64,000 bases of DNA from Mycobacterium cookii (GTDB lineage: Bacteria; Actinomycetota; Actinomycetes; Mycobacteriales; Mycobacteriaceae), in NCBI RefSeq assembly GCF_010727945.1, contig NZ_AP022569.1:3224001-3288000 (forward strand), given 5' to 3'. Positions 1-8,703 of this stretch are shown piece after piece. The notes under the pieces are model-generated. The model saw nothing but the letters and a program-made list of their open reading frames with translations, searched no databases and was not told the origin of the DNA. The position numbers were made by a program, and so were the translations under genes. The stretch's first letter is position 1; the number at the start of each line of letters is the position of its first letter.

Positions 1-1
1 T

Positions 2-214
2 ACGCAATATCCCGACGACGCCACCAAGCGGTATTTCACCTACCGCAACCGCGGCTACCTGATGGCGCAGCCGGGTCTGCGCAAATTGCTGGTCCAGGAG
101 TGGCTGCGGTTCGGCTGGTTCTTCCTGGTGTCGCGCCGCGACCCGAAGGGTTTGCTGGAGTGGCTGCGGCTGCGCCGGCTGGGGCGCCGAGAACAGTTCG
201 AGAGGCCGTCATGA
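2..214 (+). CDS. glfT1: Galactofuranosyltransferase GlfT1, C-terminal fragment
   Basis: This is the 3' end of a gene whose start lies left of the window; 70 codons are visible in frame from base 2, with the stop at 212-214. The residues (QYPDD, YRNRGY, QPGLRKLL, EWLRFGWFF, RRDPKGL, LRRLGRRE) match the C-terminus I remember for M. tuberculosis Rv3782. GlfT1 is a GT2-family enzyme that adds the first galactofuranose residues to the decaprenyl-PP-GlcNAc-Rha linker at the inner membrane face. The stop overlaps the next start as ATGA, so it is translationally coupled to the exporter permease. The catalytic domain is not in the window. Confidence 0.87.
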   Translation, partial: TQYPDDATKRYFTYRNRGYLMAQPGLRKLLVQEWLRFGWFFLVSRRDPKGLLEWLRLRRLGRREQFERPS

Positions 215-1041
215 CCCTCATTGATGCTGCGGCGCAGTCGAAGACGATGGCCAAGGCGTGGGGCGACCTGGTCGACGGCTACCGTCGACGCGAACTCTGG
301 TGGCATCTCGGTTGGCAGGACATCAAACAGCGCTACCGGCGCTCGGTGCTCGGCCCGTTCTGGATCACCATCGCCACCGGAACCACCGCCGTCGCGATGG
401 GCGGCCTGTACTCCAAGCTGTTTCACCTCCAGCTGTCGGTGCACCTGCCTTATGTCACGCTCGGGCTGATCATCTGGAATCTGATCAACGCGTCCATCCT
501 GGAAGGCGCCGAGGTGTTCGTCGCCAACGAGGGATTGATCAAACAGCTGCCGACCCCGCTGAGCGTGCACGTCTACCGGCTGGTGTGGCGGCAGATGATC
601 CTGTTCGGGCACAACATCGTCATCTATCTGATCATCGCGATCATCTATCCGAAATCGTGGTCCTGGGCCGATCTTTCGGTGATCCCGGCGCTGGGCCTGA
701 TCGTGCTCAACTGCGTCTGGGTGTCGTTGTGTTTTGGCATCCTGGCGACGCGCTACCGCGACATCGGGCCGCTGCTGTTCTCGGTCGTGCAGCTGCTGTT
801 CTTCATGACGCCGATCATCTGGAACGACGAGACACTGAGACAGCAGGGCGCGGGGCCGTGGGCGAAGATCGTCGAACTCAATCCGCTGCTGCACTACCTG
901 GACATCGTCCGGGCCCCGCTGCTCGGAGCGCATCAGGAGCTGCGGCACTGGGCGGTGGTGACGGCGCTGACCATCGTGGGTTGGGTGATGGCCGCCGTCG
1001 CGATGCGGCAGTACCGCGCCCGCGTGGCGTACTGGGTTTAA
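211..1041 (+). CDS. rfbD: Galactan ABC exporter permease (Wzm/RfbD, Rv3783 type)
   Basis: A 276-residue membrane protein of the ABC-2 polysaccharide exporter permease family. About six hydrophobic segments follow the amphipathic N-terminal stretch RRELWWHLGWQDIKQRYRRS, which is typical of O-antigen/galactan permeases. In mycobacteria the Wzm-Wzt pair moves lipid-linked galactan across the inner membrane; the ATPase partner would lie upstream of glfT1, outside the window. The ATG at 211 overlaps the glfT1 stop by four bases. An in-frame ATG at 100 would add 37 residues reading through glfT1 and was rejected. Length is close to the remembered 280 residues of M. tuberculosis. Confidence 0.92.
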   Translation: MTLIDAAAQSKTMAKAWGDLVDGYRRRELWWHLGWQDIKQRYRRSVLGPFWITIATGTTAVAMGGLYSKLFHLQLSVHLPYVTLGLIIWNLINASILEGAEVFVANEGLIKQLPTPLSVHVYRLVWRQMILFGHNIVIYLIIAIIYPKSWSWADLSVIPALGLIVLNCVWVSLCFGILATRYRDIGPLLFSVVQLLFFMTPIIWNDETLRQQGAGPWAKIVELNPLLHYLDIVRAPLLGAHQELRHWAVVTALTIVGWVMAAVAMRQYRARVAYWV

Positions 1042-1105
1042 CTCCGGGCCGGTTGCCTTGATCTCCCTGCGGGTATTCACGCGCACGACCTAAGGAGGAC
1101 GTGCG

Positions 1106-1306
1106 ATGAGTGCGACCAACAAGCTCAGAAACAAGCTGCAGCGTGTCCGTGGGAGAGCGAAGGAATCGATCGGCCGCGTGACCGGCGACCGCAAGCTCGA
1201 AAGTCGCGGTGTGGGTGATCAGTTCAAGGCTGATGTGAAAGACATCGGCGAAACGGCGAAGGACGTCATCCGCGGACGGCGCGGGCGGCGGGGCCGTCGA
1301 ATCTGA
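1106..1306 (+). CDS. CsbD-like (UPF0337) small stress protein
   Basis: A 66-residue, highly charged protein. Its layout (NKLRNKLQRVRGRAKESIGRVTGD, then a KLESRG/QFKADVKD segment) is characteristic of the CsbD family, small helical proteins often induced by general stress. The C-terminus is a run of Arg and Gly (RGRRGRRGRRI), suggesting nucleic-acid or envelope-polymer contact; that is inference. A strong Shine-Dalgarno sequence (taaggagga) lies just upstream of the ATG. A perfect hairpin follows about 35 bases after the stop. A second CsbD-type gene lies at 22126. The biochemical role of the family is unknown. Confidence 0.8.
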   Translation: MSATNKLRNKLQRVRGRAKESIGRVTGDRKLESRGVGDQFKADVKDIGETAKDVIRGRRGRRGRRI

Positions 1307-1340
1307 CGGCTGCTGACAGGCTCGAACAGCATCTAAACGA

Positions 1341-1374
1341 AAACCGCGGCCCAGGTTTGCCTGGGCCGCGGTTT
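1341..1374. terminator. Bidirectional terminator hairpin
   Basis: A perfect 15-bp inverted repeat: arm aaaccgcggcccagg at 1341-1355, loop tttg, matching arm at 1360-1374. Its left end lies 34 bases after the plus-strand CsbD gene and its right end lies 20 bases beyond the stop of the minus-strand PGRS-like gene, so it can end transcription from both sides. A:T pairs at the base of the stem give short U-rich 3' ends both ways. Confidence 0.8.
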
Positions 1375-1393
1375 CTGACTCGATTTGCGGGCT

Positions 1394-4300
1394 TTAGCCG
1401 GGTGTACCAGCCGCCCCGTTAGCGCCCGTCGTGCCCACACCGGGCAGACCTGGGCCACCGTTACCGCCGGCAGTGAGGCCGCCGGCGCCACCGACTCCAC
1501 CGTCGCCGCCCTTGCCGGAAAGGTCGCCGAGGTTCTGGCCCAGGCCGCCTGCTCCGCCATGACCGCCGGTAGCAGTTGCGCCGTCGCCGCCTGCCCCACC
1601 GGCGCCGCCGGTGCCGGTAGTACCCGCAGTGATGGTCTGCGTACCGGTGCCGATGACATGGCCGAAGCCACCTGCGCCACCGGCGCCGCCGTCAGCAACT
1701 CCGCCGTTACCGCCGTCGCCGCCAGCCCCACCGACTGCGTTGCCGAAGACGTGAGCATTGCCGATGGCCTGCACCCAGGCCTGACCGGCGTTGCCGGTGG
1801 CACTGGTGAGCGAGTTGCTGCCACCGTCGCCGGCGCCAGCTCCCGTGCCGCTGTCACCGCCTGCTCCACCGATGGCAGTACCGGTAGCGGTGGGCGTGTC
1901 GCCGGGTGCGGTTGGGTCCTCGGCAACGATGGCGGCCTCGCCACCGTTACCGCCCGTCGTGCCGGCCGCGAGGGCGTCGCCGCCAGCACCGCCGGTGGCG
2001 CTACCCGAGGCGATGCCGGTTGTCGCGCCCTGGTCGCCGAAGCCGCCGTCGATTTCACCGTTGGCGCCGTGCCCGCCCACGGCGCCCGCGCCGGTGGCCG
2101 AACCACCTGCACCACCAACGCCGGTGCCGCTAGCGCTGCTGTTGGGACCGATGGCTTCGACGTAGCCGTTGCCGCCCGCCCCGCCGACGCCGCCGCTGGT
2201 GCCCGCGCCGCCGACGCCGCCGGTGGCGGCGGTGGTGGCGCCGGTGACAGTGCCACTGTGAGCGCTGCCATCGCCGGCGAAGATCTGGCCGGAGCCACCG
2301 GCTCCACCTTCGCCGCCCGCGGTACCGCCCGCCCCGCCGGCCCCGCCGGTCGCGGTGCCGGTGGCCGAGGTGCCCGTACCCGACGCATCGATGTAGCCGT
2401 AGCCGCCGTTGCCGCCCTGCCCGGTCGCGCTGCCGGCGGCGACGCCGCCCGCCCCACCAGCCCCGCCCACGGCGGTCGCGTTAGTGACGGCACCGCCATT
2501 GGATGCGTCGATGGTGGCGTAGTTGCCATTGCCGCCGACGGCGCTGCTGCCAGTGCCTCCCGCCCCACCGGCACCACCGGTCGCGGTGCTGCCACTGATG
2601 GTGGAGCCGCCACTGGAGTCCAGAGTGGCCACTCCGCCGGTGCCACCAGCCGCGCCGGCCGCACTGTCGGTGCCGGCACCGCCGGCGCCGCCCGCGCCGC
2701 CGGTTGCGTCGCTGTTGGTGATCAAAGTGGCCGGACCGAAGTCGGCCCCTGTACCGGCAGAACTGTTCCCGCCAGCCCCACCTGCGCCACCATCGTGGCC
2801 GGCACCGCCCGCGCCGCCAGCCCCACCGGCACCGCCGGCACCGCCGGTGGCGGTGTTGTCGGTGCCCGCCCACAGGTGCGAGTTGCCGCCGTCGCCGCCG
2901 ACCCCGCCTTCAGCACCACCGGTGCCGCCATTTCCGCCGACCCCGCCGGCACCGCCGATGGCGCTGCCGCCGGAAACCTGGTTGGCCGATAACACATAGC
3001 CGTAACCCCCGTTGCCGCCATTTCCGGCGTCCGTGCCGGTGCCGCTGGCGCCGCCGACGCCGCCGATGGCGGTGCTGCCGGTGGTGACGGAACCGTATTC
3101 GCCGAAGACGCCGCCGGTACCACCGTGGCCGCCGGTCGCGCCATCGAAGCCGGCGCCCCCGTTGCCGCCGGTCCCGCTTCCGCCAGTGGCAGTGCCACCG
3201 CTGAAGGCACCGCCGTCTCCGGCGTTGACCTCGCCGGTGCCACCGGCCCGCCGGTGCCACCGGTGCTGCCTGCACCGCCGATTCCGCCGTGAGCGACGCC
3301 GCTGGCGACGGCCGCGTGGCCGTACCCACTGGTTGCCACGACGTAGGCGTTGCCACCGTCGCCGCCCGTGCTGCCGGTGCCGGTGCCGGTGCCGCCAACA
3401 CCGCCGACCGCGGTGCCGCTGGCCGAACCGCTGGCGGTGCCGTAGCCGAGCGCGGTGCCGTTGTATCCGCCCCAGATGTTGCCGTTACCGCCGTCGCCGC
3501 CCTGGCCGCCAGTGATGCCCGCGCCGCCGGCACCGCCTGTCGCCGTCCCGGTAGCGGTGCTTGTCGCGCCGTAGGCCTCGACGATGGCGTGTCCGCCGTC
3601 ACCGCCAGTGCCACCATCCGCGCCGCCGGCGCCGCCGACCCCGCCGGTCGCAGTGGCGTTCGTGACTGCGCCGGTACCGGTGGCGGAGATGCTGGCATAG
3701 CCGCCCGTTCCGCCATCGCCACCTGCTTTGGCGGTGTCACCGACCCCGCCGGCACCGCCAGCACCGCCGGTCGCCGTGTTGGTGCCATTCAGGACACCGC
3801 CGGTGCTGCTGGAAATCTCGGCGTAGCCGCCGCCACCACCACCACCGCCGCCGTGCCCGGCCGCGGTCGCGGTGCCCGTACCGCCCGCACCGCCTTCGCC
3901 GCCGGCACCTCCAGTGGCACCGGTGCCACTCGCGGCACCGTCACCGCCGGCACCGCCGCTACCGCCATTGCCGTCTAGTCCATGAGCGCCCGCGACTCCG
4001 AAGATGCCGGCCTTGCCCGCGTCACCGGCATCGCCACCAGTGCCACCCGTGCCACCGGTGCCGCCGTTGCCGAGGTCGCCAGTGCCGACCGCGCCGTTGC
4101 CGCCGACTCCACCCTCGCCGCCGACCCCGCCGTTACCGGCGGCGCCGCCCGCGCCGAAGAATCCACCGGTGCCACCGTTGCCGCCGGTACCGCCGTCGCC
4201 GCCGTTAAGCGCTCCGGCGGGGTTGCCAGCCATGCCCGCCGTGCCGGTCAGGCCGGTTCCGCCGTCCCCGCCCGCGCCGCCATGCGCAAAGAATGCGTAT

Positions 4301-5145
4301 GTTCCGGCGTCGCCGCCGTTGCCACCTACACCGGCGGCGTGCATTGCGGTAGCCGCACCACCATCACCGCCGTCACCACCGTTGCCGTAATAGAGCCCGC
4401 CGCTGCCGCCGTCGCCGCCGCTGCCGCCGTCGAACCCGGTCCCGCCTTCGCCGCCGTTACCGAAGTAGAACGCACTACCGCCGTCCCCGCCGTTCATTGC
4501 TGCGCCGGTCGGGTCAGTTGCGTCGGTGTAGCTGAAGCCGTCGCCGCCGTTACCGAAGAACAGCCCGCCGTCTTGTCCATCGGGGCTGAGCGCGGTCCCT
4601 TCGGCGCCGTTGCAGATCAGGCCGCAGGAGTCAGCGGCGGAAAATGCGGCGGGGTTGGCCTGCTCAGCCCACGCGTTGAGCGAGGTGTCGAACTGCTGGC
4701 CGAACGCGCTGTTGATCCAGGATTGCTCAAGGCCCTGCAGGAAAGTGTTCGAGGAAGAATCAGCCACCGACGCCGCCGAGCCGGCGTCGGACAGCGCAGT
4801 GCTGCTCGCGGACACGGCATCAAAGCTGCTGGGGTTGGCGAAATCGGCGAGCAAGGTCTCCCATCCGGCGGGCGTGCTGAGGTCCCCCAGCAGGCCGGTC
4901 AACACTGCAGGGTCCAGGAATTCCGCCGGGTTGACTGCCGTCAACGCCGAGTTGGTGGCCGAGCCGATCGCCAAATCGAAGATGTCGTCGAACACGTCGG
5001 CCTTGGCCGAGGGCGCGCCCACTAGCGGGCTCAGCCCGAACGCGAGGAACGCTCCGGCGCTTCCGCCCACGCCGGCGACACGCGCACGACGGCGCGCCTT
5101 GGCCGTTGCTGATTGACGATTTCCTTTGCTGTGTTTTCCAGCCAT
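1394..5145 (-). pseudogene. PGRS-like glycine-rich exported protein gene with one frameshift
   Basis: A single gene of about 1250 codons read in two frames. The ATG at 5145 has a good ribosome site (ggagg, 7-base spacer). The N-terminus is RRRAR-VAGVGGSAGAFLAFGLSPLVGAPSAKA, a signal-peptide-like segment, followed by a non-repetitive domain of roughly 150 residues. PGRS-type repeats (GNGGDGG, GGAGG) begin near residue 200. Modules of about 30-40 residues follow, of the kind GGYASISATGTG / VTNATATGGVGGAGG. Near 3244-3249 the Gly reading shifts by one base. After that the first frame turns Pro/Ala-rich and stops at 2722, while the second frame carries the Gly repeats to the stop at 1394. Restoring one G in the run at about 3247-3249 rejoins the frames. 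There is no PE domain. It is either a recent pseudogene, a phase-variable gene or a sequencing error. Confidence 0.75.
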
Positions 5146-5214
5146 GAAGAAGCCTCCGCTTCTGATTCCCGCCCGAATTCCCGCCCGAAGTGTCTGAGTG
5201 CCGTTCTCAGTTGT

Positions 5215-5234
5215 GCTTAAGGTATCTCTTAAGC
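5215..5234. promoter_or_regulatory. Perfect inverted repeat upstream of the PGRS-like gene
   Basis: The arms gcttaag and cttaagc (7 bp) are separated by six bases and lie 70-89 bases upstream of the minus-strand ATG at 5145. This suggests an operator for a dimeric regulator. Nearby, at about 5166-5188, the 12-base unit ttcccgcccgaa occurs twice in tandem. No regulator can be named. Confidence 0.4.
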
Positions 5235-5437
5235 TCGGCCGCGTGGGGGAAATCACAAGTTAATCGAAACTTATTTTGGAAGTCGTTGACGCAAGGAGTC
5301 AGCAGCTAACCCATCGATATCTGATCACTGCAAACAGGCTGGAACGGAACATGTTTCGCGTGCGGGACGGCAAACTATCGCACGGACGCTCCGATCTGAA
5401 ATATGCCAACAGGTGGCGATCGACCCGTTTATATTAG

Positions 5438-5470
5438 ACACATGTATATCTCAGATAACTCAACATGTGT
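5438..5470. promoter_or_regulatory. AT-rich inverted repeat (acacatgt / acatgtgt)
   Basis: Eight-base arms, acacatgt at 5438-5445 and acatgtgt at 5463-5470, enclose 17 AT-rich bases. The site is about 105-140 bases upstream of the TTG start at 5576. This could be a regulator site or a promoter; the family of the regulator is unknown. Confidence 0.3.
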
Positions 5471-5575
5471 GTATTTAGAAAGCGCGTTCCTTGAGGGCTC
5501 GTCGATGTACGTTCATGCGCCGCGCTGCGGAGGAATATATTGGCGGCAGCTGCCACTAGGACAGGTTGATCCGAA

Positions 5576-6058
5576 TTGAGTAAAAACGTCGAGCCCTCGG
5601 GGCTCACCGGTGAGGCACGCGAGCGCGTCGCTGCCGAGCTGGCCCGTTTACAAGAACGACGGGATCGGCTGGAAGCCGAGGTGCGGAACGACCGCGGTGC
5701 CGTCAGCGATCACGCCGACGCCGCCGACGCGATCCAGCGCGCCGACGAACTGGTCGGCCTCGACGAGCGGGTGGCCGAGCTCGACCGGCTGCTGCACGCC
5801 GGACCGGCGCCGTCCAACGGCGACGAGCTGCCGTTCGGCACTGAGGTGAAGCTTCGGTTCTCCGACGGCGACGTGGTCACGATGCAGGTGATCTCGGTGA
5901 TCGAAGAGGCCTCCCTCGACGGGGAGTCCGAGGCGTTGACCGCGAGCAGCCCGCTGGGCCTCGCCCTGGTCGGCCGGAAGGCCGGCGACAAGGTCAAATA
6001 CAGCACGCCGCAGGGCGAACAGCAGGTCGAGTTGCTGGACGTGAAGTACCCGTCTTAA
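5576..6058 (+). CDS. GreA/Rnk-fold RNA polymerase-associated protein (Rv3788 homologue)
   Basis: A 160-residue protein starting at TTG. Residues 1-80 form a charged coiled coil (ELARLQERRDRLEAEVRNDRGAVSDH-AD, with a long helical run). Residues 85-160 form the FKBP-like C-terminal fold of the GreA/GreB family (GTEVKLRFSDGDVVTMQVIS, ASSPLGLALVGRKAGDKV). I recall Rv3788 (161 aa) as a Gre-fold protein that binds RNA polymerase and inhibits transcription rather than promoting transcript cleavage; the acidic tip typical of true GreA is not obvious here. It stands in front of the arabinan precursor genes. The TTG was chosen because the family N-terminus (MSxKVE) begins there. Confidence 0.85.
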   Translation: MSKNVEPSGLTGEARERVAAELARLQERRDRLEAEVRNDRGAVSDHADAADAIQRADELVGLDERVAELDRLLHAGPAPSNGDELPFGTEVKLRFSDGDVVTMQVISVIEEASLDGESEALTASSPLGLALVGRKAGDKVKYSTPQGEQQVELLDVKYPS

Positions 6059-6079
6059 GCGCCCGTAGACTTTTCGCCG

Positions 6080-6490
6080 ATGGCTGAGATCGCGGCGAAT
6101 ACCCAGCTGCCCCTCAAGACGCAGGCGTGGCGGTTCATCGTCACCGGCGGACTGTCGGCGGTCGTCGACTTCGGGCTGTACGTGTTGCTGCTGCGGGCCG
6201 GGCTACAGGTCAACGTCGCCAAATCGCTCAGCTTCATCGCGGGCACGACGACCGCCTATTTGATCAACCGGCGGTGGACGTTTCGGGCACCTCCCAGCAA
6301 GGCCCGGTTCATCGCGGTCTGTGTGCTGTACGCCCTGACCTACTGCGTGCAGGTTGGCATCAACTACGTCTTCTACCTCCAGTTCGCCAACGAGCCCTGG
6401 CGGATACCGGCCGCATTCGTCATCGCCCAGGGCACCGCGACGGTGATCAACTTCGTCGTTCAGCGCTCGGTGATCTTCCGGCTGCGCTGA
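6080..6490 (+). CDS. GtrA-family membrane protein (Rv3789 homologue)
   Basis: 136 residues with four hydrophobic segments and the GtrA-type opening [21 protein letters not shown] and NRRWTF. GtrA proteins are small four-helix membrane proteins linked to polyprenyl-linked sugar translocation. Rv3789 has been proposed either to help move decaprenyl-phosphoarabinose or to anchor AftA; both are literature proposals, not visible in the sequence. The ATG has no clear Shine-Dalgarno sequence, but a tagact hexamer about ten bases upstream would give a leaderless or near-leaderless transcript. dprE1 starts 32 bases later. Confidence 0.85.
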   Translation: MAEIAANTQLPLKTQAWRFIVTGGLSAVVDFGLYVLLLRAGLQVNVAKSLSFIAGTTTAYLINRRWTFRAPPSKARFIAVCVLYALTYCVQVGINYVFYLQFANEPWRIPAAFVIAQGTATVINFVVQRSVIFRLR

Positions 6491-6522
6491 CCGGCCGTTG
6501 TAGACAGGTACCCTTTTTGACG

Positions 6523-7920
6523 ATGTTGAGCAGTGACATTCCGACCACCAAAACCCCGCTGACGGGTTTCGGCCGGACCGCACCGTCGGTGGCGGACGTG
6601 TTGTCCACACCCGACCCCGAGGTGATCGCCAAGGCGGTCGCCCAGGTTGCCGACGGCGGCGCGGGGCAGTCGAAGAGCCGGGGCGTGATCGCCCGCGGGC
6701 TGGGCCGCTCCTACGGCGACAACGCCCAAAACGGCGGCGGTCTGGTGATCGACATGACGCCGCTGCACAACATCCACTCGATCGACTCGGCCACCCGACT
6801 GGCCGACGTGGACGCCGGGGTGAGCCTAGATCAGCTGATGAAGGCCGCGCTGCCGTTCGGCCTGTGGGTGCCGGTGCTGCCGGGCACCCGGCAGGTCACC
6901 GTCGGTGGCGCGATCGCCTGCGACATCCACGGCAAGAACCACCACAGCGCGGGCAGCTTCGGCAATCACGTCGTCTCGATGGAACTGTTGACCGCCGACG
7001 GGCAGATCCGCCACCTCACCCCCGAAGGTGACGAGGCCGATTTGTTCTGGGCCACCGTCGGCGGCAACGGCCTGACCGGCATCGTGCTGCGGGCCACCAT
7101 CGCGATGACGCCGACCGAGACGGCGTACTTCATCGCCGACGGCGTCGCGACCAAAGACCTCGACGAGACCGTCGCCGTCCACCTCGACGGCAGCGAGGAC
7201 AAGTACACCTATTCCAGCGCCTGGTTCGACCTGATCAGTCCGCCGCCGAAACTCGGCCGGGCGTCGATCAGCCGGGGCAGCCTGGCCACGCTCGATCAGC
7301 TGCCGCCGAAGCTGGCCAAGAACCCGCTGAAATTCGATGCGCCGCAACTACTTACGGTGCCCAACGTCTTCCCGATCAGCGCGATGAACAAGCTGTCGTT
7401 CATGGCGATCGGCGAGGTCTACTACCGCCTGGGCGGGACGTACACCGGCAAGATCCAGAATCTGTCGCAGTTCTACCACATGCTCGACCTGGTCAGCGGG
7501 TGGAACAATGCTTACGGACCAGCAGGTTTCGCGCAGCATCAGTTCCTGGTGCCGCCGAATGCCATGGAAGAGTTCAAGGCCATCATCCGGTGGATCCAGA
7601 CTCAGGGCCATTACTCGGCGCTGAACGTGTTCAAGCTTTTCGGTCCGGGCAACCGGGCACCGCTGAGTTTCCCGATGGCCGGCTGGAATGTGGCGATGGA
7701 TTTCCCCAACAAGCCCGGCATCAATGCGTTCCTGAACGAACTCGACGCCCGGGTGATGGAATTCGGCGGCCGGGTGTACACGGCGAAAGACTCCCGGGTG
7801 AGCGCCGACAACTTCCACGCCATGTACCCGCGGATCGACGAGTGGATTGCGTTGCGCCGCAAAGTCGATCCCACTGGGGTCTTCGTCTCGGACATGGCCC
7901 GACGTTTGGAGCTGCTGTAA
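6523..7920 (+). CDS. dprE1: Decaprenylphosphoryl-beta-D-ribose 2'-oxidase DprE1
   Basis: A 465-residue FAD oxidoreductase (vanillyl-alcohol oxidase fold). It oxidises decaprenyl-phosphoribose at C2', the first half of epimerisation to decaprenyl-phosphoarabinose, the sole arabinose donor for the wall. FAD-binding segments are visible: [17 protein letters not shown] near residues 57-73 and [20 protein letters not shown] near 123-142. The C-terminus MARRLELL is as in M. tuberculosis. The start MLSSDIP matches the family (MLSVGAT). The notable change is at GWNVAMDF: residue 391 (codon 7693-7695) is Ala, where M. tuberculosis has Cys387, the covalent target of benzothiazinones. dprE2 follows with no gap. 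Confidence 0.97.
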   Translation: MLSSDIPTTKTPLTGFGRTAPSVADVLSTPDPEVIAKAVAQVADGGAGQSKSRGVIARGLGRSYGDNAQNGGGLVIDMTPLHNIHSIDSATRLADVDAGVSLDQLMKAALPFGLWVPVLPGTRQVTVGGAIACDIHGKNHHSAGSFGNHVVSMELLTADGQIRHLTPEGDEADLFWATVGGNGLTGIVLRATIAMTPTETAYFIADGVATKDLDETVAVHLDGSEDKYTYSSAWFDLISPPPKLGRASISRGSLATLDQLPPKLAKNPLKFDAPQLLTVPNVFPISAMNKLSFMAIGEVYYRLGGTYTGKIQNLSQFYHMLDLVSGWNNAYGPAGFAQHQFLVPPNAMEEFKAIIRWIQTQGHYSALNVFKLFGPGNRAPLSFPMAGWNVAMDFPNKPGINAFLNELDARVMEFGGRVYTAKDSRVSADNFHAMYPRIDEWIALRRKVDPTGVFVSDMARRLELL

Positions 7921-8703
7921 ATGGTGCTTGACGCCGTTGGAAATCCCCAGACCATCCTGCTGCTGGGCGGCACCTCTGAGATCGGGCTGGCGATCTGCGA
8001 GCGCTACCTGCAGAACGCGCACGCGCGGATTCTACTGGCCGACTTGCCCAACCATCCCGGCAAGGACAAGGCCGTCGCGCAGTTGAAGGCGGCCGGTGCC
8101 AAGTCCGTCGAGTGGATCGACTTCGACGGCGTCGACACCGACAGCCACCCGAAAGTCATCGATGCGGCTTTCGCCGGCGGCGATGTCGATGTGGCGATTG
8201 TCGCGTTCGGCCTGCTCGGCAACGCCGAGGAGCTGTGGCATGACCAGCGCAAGGCCGTCCAGATTGCCCAGATCAACTACACCGCAGCGGTTTCCGTCGG
8301 CGTCCTGCTGGGTGAGAAGATGGGCGCGCAGGGCTTCGGACAGATCATCGCGATGAGTTCGGCGGCCGGTGAGCGGGTCCGCCGGTCCAACTTCGTCTAC
8401 GGGTCGACCAAAGCCGGTCTGGACGGCTTCTACCTTGGGCTCGGAGAGGCGTTGCGGCCCAGCGGTGTTCGCGTTCTGGTCATCCGGCCGGGTCAGGTGC
8501 GGACGACCACGACGATCGAGCACTGGAAGTCCACCGGCGCCAAGGAAGCACCTTTCACCGTCGACAAGGAGTACATCGCCGACCTGGCGGTCACCTCGGC
8601 GGCCAAGGGCAAGGAACTCGTCTGGGCGCCAGGAGCTTTCCGCTACGTGATGATGGTGCTGCGGCACATCCCGCGGCCGATCTTCCGCAGACTGCCCATT
8701 TAG
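7921..8703 (+). CDS. dprE2: Decaprenylphosphoryl-2-keto-ribose reductase DprE2
   Basis: A 260-residue short-chain dehydrogenase/reductase. It uses NADH to reduce the 2-keto intermediate from DprE1 to decaprenyl-phosphoarabinose. The nucleotide-binding motif is GGTSEIG (near residue 16). The active-site Ser is in [11 protein letters not shown] and the YGSTKAG motif supplies Tyr and Lys. The ATG directly abuts the dprE1 stop. Compared with the remembered 254-residue M. tuberculosis protein, there is a short insertion after PGQVRT ([13 protein letters not shown]), in the substrate-loop region. Confidence 0.96.
   Translation: MVLDAVGNPQTILLLGGTSEIGLAICERYLQNAHARILLADLPNHPGKDKAVAQLKAAGAKSVEWIDFDGVDTDSHPKVIDAAFAGGDVDVAIVAFGLLGNAEELWHDQRKAVQIAQINYTAAVSVGVLLGEKMGAQGFGQIIAMSSAAGERVRRSNFVYGSTKAGLDGFYLGLGEALRPSGVRVLVIRPGQVRTTTTIEHWKSTGAKEAPFTVDKEYIADLAVTSAAKGKELVWAPGAFRYVMMVLRHIPRPIFRRLPI

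Larger units (their letters stand above)
5146..5575. other. Divergent intergenic region, PGRS-like gene / Rv3788-like gene
   Basis: 430 bases without a credible ORF, clearly more AT-rich than its surroundings. It must contain the promoters of the leftward PGRS-like gene and the rightward Rv3788-like gene. An inverted repeat near the left gene (5215-5234) and a second one (5438-5470) are the only structured elements I see. Confidence 0.6.

Noticed and set aside
100..210. Upstream ATG (100) for the galactan permease
   Set aside because: It would overlap 38 codons of glfT1 with no similarity; the ATGA coupling at 211 fits the operon.
1385..2992. 535-codon plus-strand ORF rich in Ala, Thr and Gly
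   Set aside because: It is the complement of the glycine-rich repeats; GC-rich repeats keep several frames open. It has no ribosome site or domain, and the minus strand carries a signal peptide, start and terminator.
2722..3240. Pro/Ala-rich end of the first PGRS frame as a real C-terminus
   Set aside because: Composition changes abruptly from Gly repeats to the out-of-frame shadow of the same repeats; the other frame keeps the repeat pattern.
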